DNA of 64,000 nt from Polynucleobacter sp. 15G-AUS-farblos (GCF_018882445.1 NZ_JACVOM010000001.1:372001-436000), one strand, 5' to 3'. Positions 1 through 8,089 are shown, numbered from the stretch's first letter. Translations and numbers: made by a program. Notes: a model not told the origin generated them from the sequence alone.

Positions 1-822
1 ATCGTCTTTATTAACGATGGCAGCAAAGATCGCTCTGCCGGCATTCTGGCAAAACAAGTAGAACTCCGTCCAGATGTCACTCGAGCAGTTTTATTTCATA
101 GCAACTTTGGCCAGCATATGGCCATCATGGCAGGATTTGAATACGCTAGGGGTGAGTACATCATCACGCTCGATGCAGACTTACAAAATCCCCCTGAAGA
201 AATCGACGCACTCACCGAGCAGTTACTCAAAGGTCATGATTACGTTGGCACTATCAGAGCGGATCGTCGCGATAGCTTTTTCAGAAAAGTTGCATCACGC
301 GTCATGAATCGTTTGCGTGAAAGAATTACCCGCATCACGATGACTGATCAAGGCTGTATGTTGCGTGGCTATAGCCGTCACATCATTGATTTAGTTCGCC
401 AATGCAATGAAACCAATACTTTTATTCCAGCCTTGGCTTACACCTTTGCTTCAAATCCAACAGAAATTACCGTGAAGCATGAAGAGCGCTTTGCTGGTGA
501 ATCCAAATACACACTCTATCAACTCATTCGCTTGAACTTTGATTTAGTTACCGGCTTCTCAGTGATGCCTTTGCAGATTTTCTCCATCCTGGGAATGCTC
601 CTCTCACTGGCTGCAGGCAGCTTATTTGCTTACCTCCTATTCCGCCGCTTTCTGCTTGGTGCTGAGGTTGAGGGTGTCTTCACCCTATTTGCTCTGACCT
701 TCTTCTTAATTGGTGTGATGCTCTTTGGTTTAGGTCTACTAGGCGAATATATTGGCCGTATTTATCAGCAAGTCAGAGAACGTCCAAGATATGTTGTGCA
801 AACAGTTTTAGAGAAAAAATAA
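1..822 (+). CDS. arnC: ArnC, undecaprenyl-phosphate Ara4FN transferase (5' end cut by window edge)
   Basis: This family-2 glycosyltransferase moves 4-deoxy-4-formamido-L-arabinose from UDP to undecaprenyl phosphate at the inner membrane, a step of lipid A modification that gives polymyxin resistance. The reading frame is open from base 1, giving 273 residues; the family has about 320, so roughly 50 N-terminal residues lie outside. Visible motifs are INDGSKDRS at the start, the metal-binding DAD in TLDADLQNPPEE, and two C-terminal hydrophobic segments (MPLQIFSILGMLLSLAAG and LFALTFFLIGVMLFGLGLLG). The next gene starts directly after the TAA stop, so the two are co-transcribed. Generic GT2 members (DPMS or GtrB type) look similar; the arn neighbours decide the name. 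Confidence 0.9.
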   Translation: MVFINDGSKDRSAGILAKQVELRPDVTRAVLFHSNFGQHMAIMAGFEYARGEYIITLDADLQNPPEEIDALTEQLLKGHDYVGTIRADRRDSFFRKVASRVMNRLRERITRITMTDQGCMLRGYSRHIIDLVRQCNETNTFIPALAYTFASNPTEITVKHEERFAGESKYTLYQLIRLNFDLVTGFSVMPLQIFSILGMLLSLAAGSLFAYLLFRRFLLGAEVEGVFTLFALTFFLIGVMLFGLGLLGEYIGRIYQQVRERPRYVVQTVLEKK

Positions 823-1695
823 TTGCGCGCCGTCGTCTTTGCTTATCACGATGTAGGCGTTCATTGCGTGAAGGCGCTTTTAGCAGCAGGCATTCAGATT
901 GATTTAGTTGTCACTCATCAAGATGATCCCAACGAAAATGTTTGGTTTGGAAGTGTTATTCAGCTTTGCTCTGAACAGCATATCCCTTACGTCACCCCAA
1001 GCGCGGGTGAACTCAATCATTTAATTCCTCAGCTGCAAGCCATTGCACCGGACTATATTTTCTCGTTTTATTACCGCAATATGATCCCTGCGGAAATCCT
1101 CGCTTGCGCCAAGATTGCAGCTTTGAATATGCATGGTTCTTTATTACCTAAGTACCGTGGTCGTGCGCCCGTGAACTGGGCCATTCTTCATGGTGAAACC
1201 AAAACAGGTGCTAGCTTGCATGTCATGGAAGTGAAACCCGATGCGGGCGACATTGTGGGTCAATCTGAAGTGAGTATTGGACCAAACGAGACTGCAACCG
1301 AGGTATTTGCCAAAGTTAGCCAAGCAGCAGTCAAGGTAATGCAAGCGGTATTGCCTGAGCTGATTCAGGGACATGTCCCTCGAAAACCCAACAACTTAGC
1401 TCAGGGAAGCTATTTTGGGGGTCGAAAGCCTGCCAATGGCCAAATTCACTGGAATCAAACTGCCTCCCAGGTCCATAACCTCATCAGGGCGGTGGCGCCC
1501 CCTTATCCAGGCGCCTTTACGGACTGGGAGGGGCAGACCAGAATTGTGGCCCGCTCTAGCCTGCAGGGCCCATTTCCAGAGAAGCTCGATCTTGAAGCCC
1601 AGGGTATCCAAGTGGTTGATAATCGAGTATTCGGCATTTGTGGTGACCACCAAGCAATTGAAATCTTGGAATGGTTTCCAGCAAAAACACAATAG
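823..1695 (+). CDS. arnA: ArnA formyltransferase half (UDP-Ara4N formyltransferase), stand-alone
   Basis: This protein would N-formylate UDP-4-amino-4-deoxy-L-arabinose using 10-formyl-tetrahydrofolate, in the cytoplasm. It is 290 residues and matches only the N-terminal domain of the 660-residue E. coli ArnA. The catalytic residues fall at the same numbers as in E. coli: N102 and H104 in NMHGSLLPKYRG, and D140 in VKPDAGD. The start is TTG, immediately after the arnC stop; the first residues MRAVVFAYHD align with the family start and no ATG is closer. The decarboxylase half is a separate gene 20 nt downstream in a different frame, so this is a true split and not an in-frame fusion. Confidence in the function is high; confidence in the TTG is moderate. 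Confidence 0.88.
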   Translation: MRAVVFAYHDVGVHCVKALLAAGIQIDLVVTHQDDPNENVWFGSVIQLCSEQHIPYVTPSAGELNHLIPQLQAIAPDYIFSFYYRNMIPAEILACAKIAALNMHGSLLPKYRGRAPVNWAILHGETKTGASLHVMEVKPDAGDIVGQSEVSIGPNETATEVFAKVSQAAVKVMQAVLPELIQGHVPRKPNNLAQGSYFGGRKPANGQIHWNQTASQVHNLIRAVAPPYPGAFTDWEGQTRIVARSSLQGPFPEKLDLEAQGIQVVDNRVFGICGDHQAIEILEWFPAKTQ

Positions 1696-1715
1696 ATTGA
1701 AGCGAGGCAGTAAAG

Positions 1716-2762
1716 ATGAAAAAAGTACTCATTCTTGGGGTAAATGGCTTCATTGGCCATCACCTTTCTAAGCGCATTCTGGAGACAACCGACTGGGATG
1801 TCTATGGCATGGATATGCAACACGATCGTTTAGGTGATTTGGTCCAGCATCCTCGTATGCATTTCTTCGAGGGTGATATCACTATCAATAAAGAGTGGGT
1901 TGAATATCACATTCGTAAATGCGACGTTATCTTGCCTTTAGTTGCCATTGCCACACCGGCAACCTATGTTCAACAGCCGCTCAAAGTATTTGAACTGGAT
2001 TTTGAAGCTAACCTGCCAATCGTTCGCTCTGCGGTTAAATACAAAAAACATTTGGTCTTCCCATCTACCTCTGAGGTATATGGCATGTGTGAAGATGCTG
2101 AGTTTGATCCCTCCACCTCAAACATGGTGTACGGTCCGATCAATAAACCGCGTTGGATTTATGCCTGCTCCAAGCAATTAATGGATCGCGTCATTTGGGG
2201 TTACGGCATGGAGGGCCTGCGCTTTACCCTCTTCCGTCCGTTTAACTGGATTGGCCCTGGTCTTGATAGCATCTACACACCAAAAGAAGGATCTTCCCGA
2301 GTTGTTACACAGTTCTTGGGTCACATTGTTCGTGGTGAACCGATTAACTTAGTCGATGGTGGCGCTCAAAAGCGCGCATTTACTTATGTCGATGATGGCA
2401 TCGATGCTTTGATGCGCATTATTGATAACAAGGATGGTGTTGCGAATGGCAAGATCTATAACATCGGTAACCCAAAGAACAATCACTCTGTTCGTGAGTT
2501 AGCAAATCAAATGCTCGATATTGCCCGCAGCATACCTGAGTACGCTAAGACTGCAAACGAAGTTAAAATTGTTGAAACGACTTCAGGCGCTTATTACGGC
2601 GAAGGTTACCAAGACGTTCAAAACCGCGTGCCTGCTATTGATAACACCATGAGTGAATTGGGTTGGAAGCCCAGCACCACGATGACCGATGCGCTAAAAA
2701 ATATTTTTGAAGCCTATCGTCAAGATGTGGAAAAAGCACGTCACTTAGTTGATACCGAATAA
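1716..2762 (+). CDS. ArnA dehydrogenase/decarboxylase half (UDP-glucuronate oxidative decarboxylase), stand-alone
   Basis: An extended short-chain dehydrogenase of 348 residues corresponding to the C-terminal domain of ArnA, which oxidises UDP-glucuronate and decarboxylates it to the 4-keto pentose that ArnB aminates. The nucleotide-binding motif GVNGFIG lies at residues 8-14. S119 and E120 in PSTSEVYG match S433/E434 of E. coli ArnA, Y149 and K153 form the YxxxK pair, and R304 near YQDVQNR matches R619. A GAGG ribosome binding site precedes the ATG. The sequence sits between the formyltransferase half and arnD, as expected for the pathway. Related UDP-xylose synthases share the fold, but the operon supports ArnA. 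Confidence 0.88.
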   Translation: MKKVLILGVNGFIGHHLSKRILETTDWDVYGMDMQHDRLGDLVQHPRMHFFEGDITINKEWVEYHIRKCDVILPLVAIATPATYVQQPLKVFELDFEANLPIVRSAVKYKKHLVFPSTSEVYGMCEDAEFDPSTSNMVYGPINKPRWIYACSKQLMDRVIWGYGMEGLRFTLFRPFNWIGPGLDSIYTPKEGSSRVVTQFLGHIVRGEPINLVDGGAQKRAFTYVDDGIDALMRIIDNKDGVANGKIYNIGNPKNNHSVRELANQMLDIARSIPEYAKTANEVKIVETTSGAYYGEGYQDVQNRVPAIDNTMSELGWKPSTTMTDALKNIFEAYRQDVEKARHLVDTE

Positions 2763-2773
2763 CACAGTAGTTC

Positions 2774-3691
2774 ATGGCAAAAATTGCACTCAAGGTTGAT
2801 GTCGATACTTTACGCGGCACCAAAGAAGGCGTACCTAACTTAGCCCGCACCCTTGAGCGCTTTGGGCTGAAAGCCACCTTCTTATTTAGTCTGGGTCCGG
2901 ATCATACAGGCTGGGCATTAAAGCGCGTATTTCGACCAGGCTTTCTACAAAAGGTCAGTCGCACTTCCGTAGTCGAGCACTACGGTATTAAAACTTTGTT
3001 ATACGGCGTTCTACTTCCTGGTCCTGACATTGGCAAACAAGCGGCCGCAGAAATGCGCGCCATTGACAAAGCTGGTCATGAAGCAGGTATTCATGCATGG
3101 GATCACGTTGCTTGGCATGATCAAGTCCGCTTTCAGAATCCGCAGTGGACTAAAGCGATGATGAAAAAAAGCTGGGATCGCTTTATCGAAATCTTTGGTC
3201 ATCAACCAACTACCTATGGTGCCGCAGGTTGGCAAATGAATGAAACCGCTCTCGAACAATTGGATGAATGGGGTATTCAATATTCATCCGATGGCAGAGC
3301 AGAAGCCAACCTCATGCCCTATCGTTTAGCCTTGCCAAAGGGTAAAGCCAAGCACGTTCAATATCCAAGCACGCTACCCACCTTGGATGAATTAATTGGC
3401 GTGGATGATGCTGATGAGTTTGGGGCGGTTGATAAGCTTTTAGCCATTACTCAGAGCAACCCGAATGACCAAGTTTTCACCCTACATGCAGAGCTTGAGG
3501 GGCAAAAGCTATTGCCCGCCTTTGAAAAGCTCATTATGGGCTGGCTAAATCAAGGCCACGAGCTTGTAACCATGGGCGAACTTCACCAATCTTGGGAAGC
3601 GACCAAACAACTCGATAAAATAGCCATATTGCCGCTGACTTGGGGTCAAATCCCGAATCGCAGTGGCGACCTGATTATTCAGAATAACTAA
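2774..3691 (+). CDS. arnD: ArnD, polysaccharide deacetylase (Ara4FN-lipid deformylase)
   Basis: A 305-residue NodB-type deacetylase that removes the formyl group from undecaprenyl-phosphate-Ara4FN before the sugar is flipped and attached to lipid A. Visible motifs are the metal and catalytic aspartates in KVDVDTLRGT near the N-terminus and the histidines in GIHAWDHVAWHD around residue 110. It starts 11 nt after the preceding gene and is followed 12 nt later by bcp, so it probably ends the arn part of the transcript. The final transferase ArnT is not in the window downstream; it and ArnB would have to be upstream or elsewhere. Confidence 0.9.
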   Translation: MAKIALKVDVDTLRGTKEGVPNLARTLERFGLKATFLFSLGPDHTGWALKRVFRPGFLQKVSRTSVVEHYGIKTLLYGVLLPGPDIGKQAAAEMRAIDKAGHEAGIHAWDHVAWHDQVRFQNPQWTKAMMKKSWDRFIEIFGHQPTTYGAAGWQMNETALEQLDEWGIQYSSDGRAEANLMPYRLALPKGKAKHVQYPSTLPTLDELIGVDDADEFGAVDKLLAITQSNPNDQVFTLHAELEGQKLLPAFEKLIMGWLNQGHELVTMGELHQSWEATKQLDKIAILPLTWGQIPNRSGDLIIQNN

Positions 3692-3703
3692 CGAAGGATC
3701 ATC

Positions 3704-4171
3704 ATGCCAGTAGCCATCGGTCAACCCATTCCCTCTTGTGCTGTTCCAGCAACATCTGGACTCACTTTTACTCCAGCTTCTGCTCAAGGTAAAAAACTTG
3801 TTATCTATTTTTACCCTAAGGACATGACCCCAGGCTGTACTGCTGAATCTGGTGAATTTAGAGACAACATTGATGCCTTTACCAAAGCGAACACGTTGAT
3901 TGTTGGCGTATCCCGCGATAGCCTCAAGTCTCACGATAACTTTCGCAGCAAACTACAGCTCCCTTTTGAGCTCGTTGCGGATACTGAAGAAAAACTCTGC
4001 CAACTCTTTGGCGTCATGAAGATGAAAAATATGTACGGTAAGCAAGTCCGTGGGGTTGAGCGCAGCACCTTCCTCTTTGACTCCTCTGGCAAGCTGGTGA
4101 AAGAGTGGCGCGGCTTGAAGGTTCCAGGCCATGTGACAGAGGTATTACAAGCTGCCAAAGATACCAAATAA
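3704..4171 (+). CDS. bcp: Peroxiredoxin, Bcp/PrxQ family
   Basis: A thiol peroxidase of 155 residues that reduces hydroperoxides using thioredoxin. The peroxidatic cysteine is C45 in YPKDMTPGCTAESGEF. The residue five positions on is G50 rather than the resolving cysteine of E. coli-type Bcp, so this is either a 1-Cys enzyme or uses another thiol; C99 in EKLCQLFG is the obvious candidate. It has a GAAGGA-type ribosome binding site (gaaggatcatc before ATG) and lies 12 nt after arnD. In many Burkholderiales this gene directly precedes the PhoH gene, as here. Confidence 0.9.
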   Translation: MPVAIGQPIPSCAVPATSGLTFTPASAQGKKLVIYFYPKDMTPGCTAESGEFRDNIDAFTKANTLIVGVSRDSLKSHDNFRSKLQLPFELVADTEEKLCQLFGVMKMKNMYGKQVRGVERSTFLFDSSGKLVKEWRGLKVPGHVTEVLQAAKDTK

Positions 4172-4198
4172 TTTTTACAAAAATTTAGCAGTAGGTGC

Positions 4199-4226
4199 TT
4201 GCAAACCCCAAAAAATGGGGTAAAGT
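4199..4226 (+). promoter_or_regulatory. Candidate sigma-70 promoter for the phoH transcript, with palindromic spacer
   Basis: TTGCAA and TAAAGT are separated by 16 nt. The spacer and its flanks form an inverted repeat, ACCCC-aaaaaat-GGGGT (4205-4221), that would place an operator between -35 and -10. The repeat could instead be a weak 3' hairpin for bcp, but no T-run follows it. Transcription would start near 4233. Confidence 0.5.
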
Positions 4227-4232
4227 AAATCC

Positions 4233-4394
4233 ATATGCACCGTAAGCGACGGGAAAGTCTGACAATTCGTTTGAATCAGGAACCTGAATACTTCAGAACA
4301 GGCTTGGAGACTGACCCCCGCCATTCTTTAAATACCGCTACAACCCGTTTCGTAATAAACCGTCAATGCAGTCCGCTTGGCGGTTTTTTCTTTT
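4233..4394 (+). ncRNA. Candidate structured leader RNA (or small RNA) upstream of phoH
   Basis: About 160 nt between a plausible promoter and an intrinsic terminator that ends 13 nt before the phoH start. By eye it folds as a closing stem (CGGG 4250-4253 with CCCG 4317-4320, then AGTCT 4256-4260 with AGACT 4308-4312) enclosing two small hairpins (ATTC/GAAT near 4264-4275; CTGA/TCAG near 4284-4296). A further stretch leads into the terminator at 4359-4389. This layout fits either an attenuator or riboswitch controlling phoH, or an independent small RNA. I do not recognise it with certainty; 6S, RNase P, SRP and tmRNA signatures are absent. Rfam lists a Polynucleobacter-1 motif, which should be tested. 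Confidence 0.5.
4359..4394 (+). terminator. Intrinsic terminator in the phoH leader
   Basis: ACCGTCAA (4359-4366) pairs with TTGGCGGT (4377-4384) through eight pairs including one G-U, with a 10-nt loop, followed by TTTTTTCTTTT. It lies directly before the phoH ribosome binding site AGGAGA (4395-4400). Confidence 0.75.
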
Positions 4395-4406
4395 AGGAGA
4401 GTCTGC

Positions 4407-6056
4407 ATGCCACTGCCCCCCATCCCCACTCAAATTGCTGATCAAGTAAAACTGAGTCGTAAAGACACTCCCGATTTAAAGAAACGTCCCGCACCAGCAA
4501 AACCAGTAGTGATGGAAGCCTCTGATTGGGCTCATGAAGCAGAAGAAGACTTATCTGAGGCCGAAGTCGCACTAGAAAAAATCAAGAGCGATCACCGGCC
4601 AATGCGTAACGATAAAAATGAACAGGCTCCAGCTAAACCAAAACGCGTGATCCGCACTGGACCACCAAGCTTATTTGTCTTGGATACCAATGTTCTAATG
4701 CATGATCCAAGCTCACTCTTCCGCTTTTCTGAGCATGACTTGTATTTGCCAATGACTACCCTTGAAGAGCTAGATAATCATAAAAAAGGGATGACTGAGG
4801 TTGCGCGCAATGCCCGAACCGTCAGCAGATCTTTAGATCAACTGATTGCTGGCACCAGCGGCACCTTGGATGAGGGCATCCCCCTCAATAAGCTGGGCAA
4901 TCAAGATGTTTCTGGTCGCCTCTTTTTCCAAACCAAACTCTCCACCCAAGCGCTTCCAGAAGGATTACCAGAGGGCAAAAATGACAATCTGATTCTGGCA
5001 GTTGTTAGCGAGTTACAAAAGACACGCAATGGACAAGAGGTGGTCTTGGTATCGAAAGATATCAATATGCGGATCAAGGCGCGTGCTTTAGGTTTACCTG
5101 CTGAAGACTACTTTAACGACCAAGTACTTGAAGATCGCGATTTGATGTACTCCGGAGTTATGAGTTTGTCTGCAGACTTCTGGCCTAAGCATGGCAAAGA
5201 TATGGAAAGTTGGGCTGACTCTAAATCGGGTACGATGTTTTACCGGGTAACTGGCCCATCAGTACCAAGCATGCTAGTAAACCAATTTGTCTTTCAAGAA
5301 AATCCAGATGGCTCTACACCTTTTTATGCACAGGTTCGTGAGATCAACGGCAAGACCGCGCTTTTGCAGACCCTCCGAGATTTTTCTCATCAGAAAAACA
5401 ATGTTTGGAGCGTGACTGCACGTAACCGCGAGCAAAATTTCGCTATGAACTTGCTCATGAATCCCGATGTCGATTTTGTGACGCTGCTCGGTCAAGCTGG
5501 TACTGGTAAAACTCTGCTTGCTTTAGCAGCTGGGCTTGAGCAGGTACTTGACAGTAAGCGTTATAACGAAATCATCATTACTAGAGCTACCGTACCAGTC
5601 GGAGAGGACATTGGTTTCTTGCCTGGTACTGAGGAAGAAAAGATGCAGCCTTGGATGGGTGCATTTGATGACAACCTTGAAGTCCTCCAGCGCAATGATG
5701 ATGGTGCAGGAGAATGGGGCCGTGCAGCCACACAAGAACTGATTCGCTCCAGAATCAAAGTGAAAAGTATGAACTTTATGCGTGGTAGGACCTTTGTTAG
5801 CAAGTTTGTGATTATTGATGAGGCGCAGAACTTAACGCCTAAGCAAATGAAAACCTTAGTTACCCGTGCTGGTCCTGGAACCAAGATTATCTGCTTAGGA
5901 AACATTGCTCAGATCGATACCCCCTATCTAACTGAGGGCTCTTCAGGTTTGACATATGTGGTTGATCGCTTCAAAGGTTGGCGTCACGGCGGTCATGTGA
6001 CATTGGCCCGCGGTGAGCGTTCACGTCTTGCGGATCATGCAGCAGACGCCCTTTAA
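4407..6056 (+). CDS. PIN-domain/PhoH-family ATPase
   Basis: A cytoplasmic 549-residue protein joining an N-terminal PIN nuclease-type domain to a C-terminal PhoH ATPase, a PhoH2-like architecture linked to RNA unwinding and cleavage in other bacteria. The PIN domain begins near residue 90 (LFVLDTNVLMHDPSSL). Walker A is GQAGTGKT near residue 362 and Walker B is FVIIDEAQ near 466. The first 80 residues are charged and probably disordered. The ATG at 4407 was chosen because AGGAGA sits 6 nt upstream; the frame is open to a TTG at 4377, but that codon lies inside the terminator hairpin. Expression is probably controlled by the leader and terminator before it. Confidence 0.9.
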   Translation: MPLPPIPTQIADQVKLSRKDTPDLKKRPAPAKPVVMEASDWAHEAEEDLSEAEVALEKIKSDHRPMRNDKNEQAPAKPKRVIRTGPPSLFVLDTNVLMHDPSSLFRFSEHDLYLPMTTLEELDNHKKGMTEVARNARTVSRSLDQLIAGTSGTLDEGIPLNKLGNQDVSGRLFFQTKLSTQALPEGLPEGKNDNLILAVVSELQKTRNGQEVVLVSKDINMRIKARALGLPAEDYFNDQVLEDRDLMYSGVMSLSADFWPKHGKDMESWADSKSGTMFYRVTGPSVPSMLVNQFVFQENPDGSTPFYAQVREINGKTALLQTLRDFSHQKNNVWSVTARNREQNFAMNLLMNPDVDFVTLLGQAGTGKTLLALAAGLEQVLDSKRYNEIIITRATVPVGEDIGFLPGTEEEKMQPWMGAFDDNLEVLQRNDDGAGEWGRAATQELIRSRIKVKSMNFMRGRTFVSKFVIIDEAQNLTPKQMKTLVTRAGPGTKIICLGNIAQIDTPYLTEGSSGLTYVVDRFKGWRHGGHVTLARGERSRLADHAADAL

Positions 6057-6576
6057 TCAAGACCTCTCATGCCGCACTCTCATTGGGTGCGGCATTTTTA
6101 TTTGTGCCTTGTTAAGCCTCAATGGTTGTAGCACTTTTAGCAGCAAAACACCAAGCTCTAAAGTAGCTCAATTTAAACAAGATGCGAGTGTAGGTAGTGA
6201 AGATATTTCGATTGCAGCGGTCGGCCTAGTCGGCGTTCCCTATCGATATGGCGGCAATAATCCCAAAGCGGGATTTGATTGCAGCGGTTTGATTGGCTAC
6301 GTCTACCTAAAGTCTGCCAATATCAAGTTGCCACGTACTATTCAAGAAATGAGCAGTAAAGGTAAAAATGTTGGTGATCAAGCACCAGCTCCAGGAGATC
6401 TGGTGTTCTTCAACACCACTGGTGACAAATACTCTCATGCCGGAATTTATGTTGGTAAAGGACGGTTTGTACATGCACCAAGCTCGGGTGGCACAGTAAG
6501 ATTGGAACAAATTGAGAGTCCTTATTGGGCTAATCGATTTACCGAAGTTCGCAGATTAGTATCCAATCCCCAATAA
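6037..6576 (+). CDS. NlpC/P60-family cell-wall peptidase lipoprotein
   Basis: A secreted peptidoglycan peptidase of the Spr/NlpC type. From ATG 6037 it has 179 residues: a signal peptide with hydrophobic core (GCGIFICALLSL) and lipobox LNGC, then an NlpC/P60 domain with catalytic cysteine near residue 82 in FDCSGLIGY and histidine in YSHAGIYVG. The start overlaps the 3' end of phoH by 20 nt; a GTG at 6013 in the same frame is an alternative, and neither has a convincing ribosome binding site, so translation may be coupled to phoH. A terminator-like hairpin lies inside the signal-peptide codons. Confidence 0.85.
   Translation: MQQTPFNQDLSCRTLIGCGIFICALLSLNGCSTFSSKTPSSKVAQFKQDASVGSEDISIAAVGLVGVPYRYGGNNPKAGFDCSGLIGYVYLKSANIKLPRTIQEMSSKGKNVGDQAPAPGDLVFFNTTGDKYSHAGIYVGKGRFVHAPSSGGTVRLEQIESPYWANRFTEVRRLVSNPQ
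6071..6100 (+). terminator. Terminator-like hairpin inside the start of the NlpC/P60 gene
   Basis: GCCGCAC (6071-6077) pairs perfectly with GTGCGGC (6087-6093) and is followed by ATTTTTATTTG. It lies 15 nt after the phoH stop, where a phoH terminator would be expected, but is within the codons for the next protein's signal peptide. Confidence 0.6.
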
Positions 6577-6582
6577 AACAAA

Positions 6583-6606
6583 AGCCTCGCATGACGAGGC
6601 TTTTTA
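6583..6606. terminator. Bidirectional intrinsic terminator
   Basis: AGCCTCG and CGAGGCT form a seven-pair stem with loop CATGA. T-runs follow on the plus strand (TTTTTATT) and on the minus strand (TTTTGTTTTATT). It serves the convergent NlpC/P60 gene and the rpsF-dnaB operon. Confidence 0.9.
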
Positions 6607-6625
6607 TTGACTGAGTTGATTTGGC

Positions 6626-8065
6626 TTAGAAAGGTTCGTAGCCGCCAGATGAGTAACCGATTGAGCCGACTGCTAAATTATCAAACTTGGTATATGGACC
6701 TTGCCAGCTTAACCGTATAGTCCCAATGGGGCCATTACGCTGCTTGCTGATAATAATTTCAGCGACACCCTTGTCAGTAGTGGTGTCTGGATGGTAAACC
6801 TCATCACGATAAATAAACATAATCACATCAGCATCCTGCTCAATCGCTCCTGACTCACGAAGATCTGACATAATCGGGCGCTTGTTTGGACGCTGCTCTA
6901 AGCCACGATTTAACTGTGATAATGCGACGACTGGGCACTGTAATTCTTTTGCAAGCGATTTTAAGGAGCGAGAAATTTCAGAAATCTCGGTGGCGCGATT
7001 TTCAGATCCTGATCCACTCATCAACTGCAAATAATCAATTACCACCAGACCCAGAGTGCCGCCAAAGTTTCTGGCAATCCGTCGTGCTCGTGCACGTAAT
7101 TCCAAGCTTGATAAAGCGCCTGTTTCATCAATCAAAATTTGGGTATTACTTAAACGGGCAATCGCATCAGTAACACGTGGCCACTCATCGTCTTGTAGCT
7201 TACCCGTTCGCATACGACTTTGATCAACGCGACCAACTGAACCAAGCAAACGCGCAGCCAATTGCTCACCAGACATTTCCATTGAAAATATAACAACAGG
7301 CAAACCTTCAGCTAAAGCTACATTTTCAGCAATATTCAAAGCCATCGCGGTTTTCCCCATTGAGGGCCTTCCAGCGATGATGACTAAGTCACCCTTTTGC
7401 AGACCACTAGTTTGTTTATCCAAATCAATAAAGCCGGTTGCAATACCAGTGATGTCGCTTCCACCCTGACGGTTATAGAGCTCATCAATACGAGCGACAA
7501 CTGAACGTAAGAGCGGTTCAATCTCTAGGTAGTCTGCCTTGCGACTACCTTCTTCACCAATTTGCAAAATACGAGACTCTGCCTCATCTAACAGCGTTCT
7601 TACTGTGCGTCCCTCGGGCACAAATGCAGAGTTCACAATGCTGTCAGAAACCTCAATCAAGCGACGCAGAATGCTGCGATCACGAACAATATCGGCATAA
7701 CCTTTGATATTGGCGGCACTAGGCGTGTTTTGCGCTAAGGAGTTGAGATAATCAATGCTAACTAAATCACCACCCTGCTCAGATTTGATTGCGTCATAAA
7801 CAGTGATAACGTCAGCAGGATGATTGTCACCAACCAAACGAGCAATGACCTTGTAGATCAGAGCATGTTCAGGGCGATAGAAATCTTTGTCGTTTAATAC
7901 TCCGCCAAGGTTATCCCATGAGGAGTTATCGATCAGTAGACCGCCGAGCAGTGATTGCTCGGCTTCTACAGAATGCGGCGGAACTTTTAAAGCCTGCACG
8001 ACTGCATCCCCAGAACCCATCATGCCGGGATTCAGCGTAACGGAACGTGAACGGGATTCAGCCAT
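6626..8065 (-). CDS. dnaB: Replicative DNA helicase DnaB
   Basis: The hexameric 5'-3' helicase of the replication fork, 479 residues, close to the 471 of E. coli. The N-terminal primase-interaction domain begins near residue 28 (PHSVEAEQSLLGGLL). The RecA-like domain carries Walker A GRPSMGKT, a Walker B-type aspartate in LVVIDYLQLM, and the family segment LSQLNRGLEQR. There is no intein. It is last in rpsF-priB-rpsR-rplI-dnaB, 24 nt after rplI, and ends at a strong bidirectional terminator. Confidence 0.97.
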   Translation of the reverse strand: MAESRSRSVTLNPGMMGSGDAVVQALKVPPHSVEAEQSLLGGLLIDNSSWDNLGGVLNDKDFYRPEHALIYKVIARLVGDNHPADVITVYDAIKSEQGGDLVSIDYLNSLAQNTPSAANIKGYADIVRDRSILRRLIEVSDSIVNSAFVPEGRTVRTLLDEAESRILQIGEEGSRKADYLEIEPLLRSVVARIDELYNRQGGSDITGIATGFIDLDKQTSGLQKGDLVIIAGRPSMGKTAMALNIAENVALAEGLPVVIFSMEMSGEQLAARLLGSVGRVDQSRMRTGKLQDDEWPRVTDAIARLSNTQILIDETGALSSLELRARARRIARNFGGTLGLVVIDYLQLMSGSGSENRATEISEISRSLKSLAKELQCPVVALSQLNRGLEQRPNKRPIMSDLRESGAIEQDADVIMFIYRDEVYHPDTTTDKGVAEIIISKQRNGPIGTIRLSWQGPYTKFDNLAVGSIGYSSGGYEPF

Positions 8066-8089
8066 GAGGCTAGTTTACTGAATTAAAAC

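Noticed and set aside
1415-1823. Overlapping short frames on both strands at the end of the ArnA formyltransferase gene
   Set aside because: Shadow frames of arnA halves; none carries a ribosome binding site.
3545-3934. 129-codon minus-strand frame across the arnD/bcp junction
   Set aside because: Crosses two real genes on the other strand, with no motifs.
4241-4270. Resemblance to the RNase P RNA segment GAGGAAAGTCCGG in the phoH leader (ACGGGAAAGTCTGAC)
   Set aside because: The match is short, the required downstream conserved regions are missing and the space to the terminator is far below the 350 nt of rnpB.
4377-4406. Ten-codon N-terminal extension of the PhoH protein from a TTG
   Set aside because: The TTG and following codons are the terminator stem, T-run and ribosome binding site; ATG 4407 has a proper AGGAGA.
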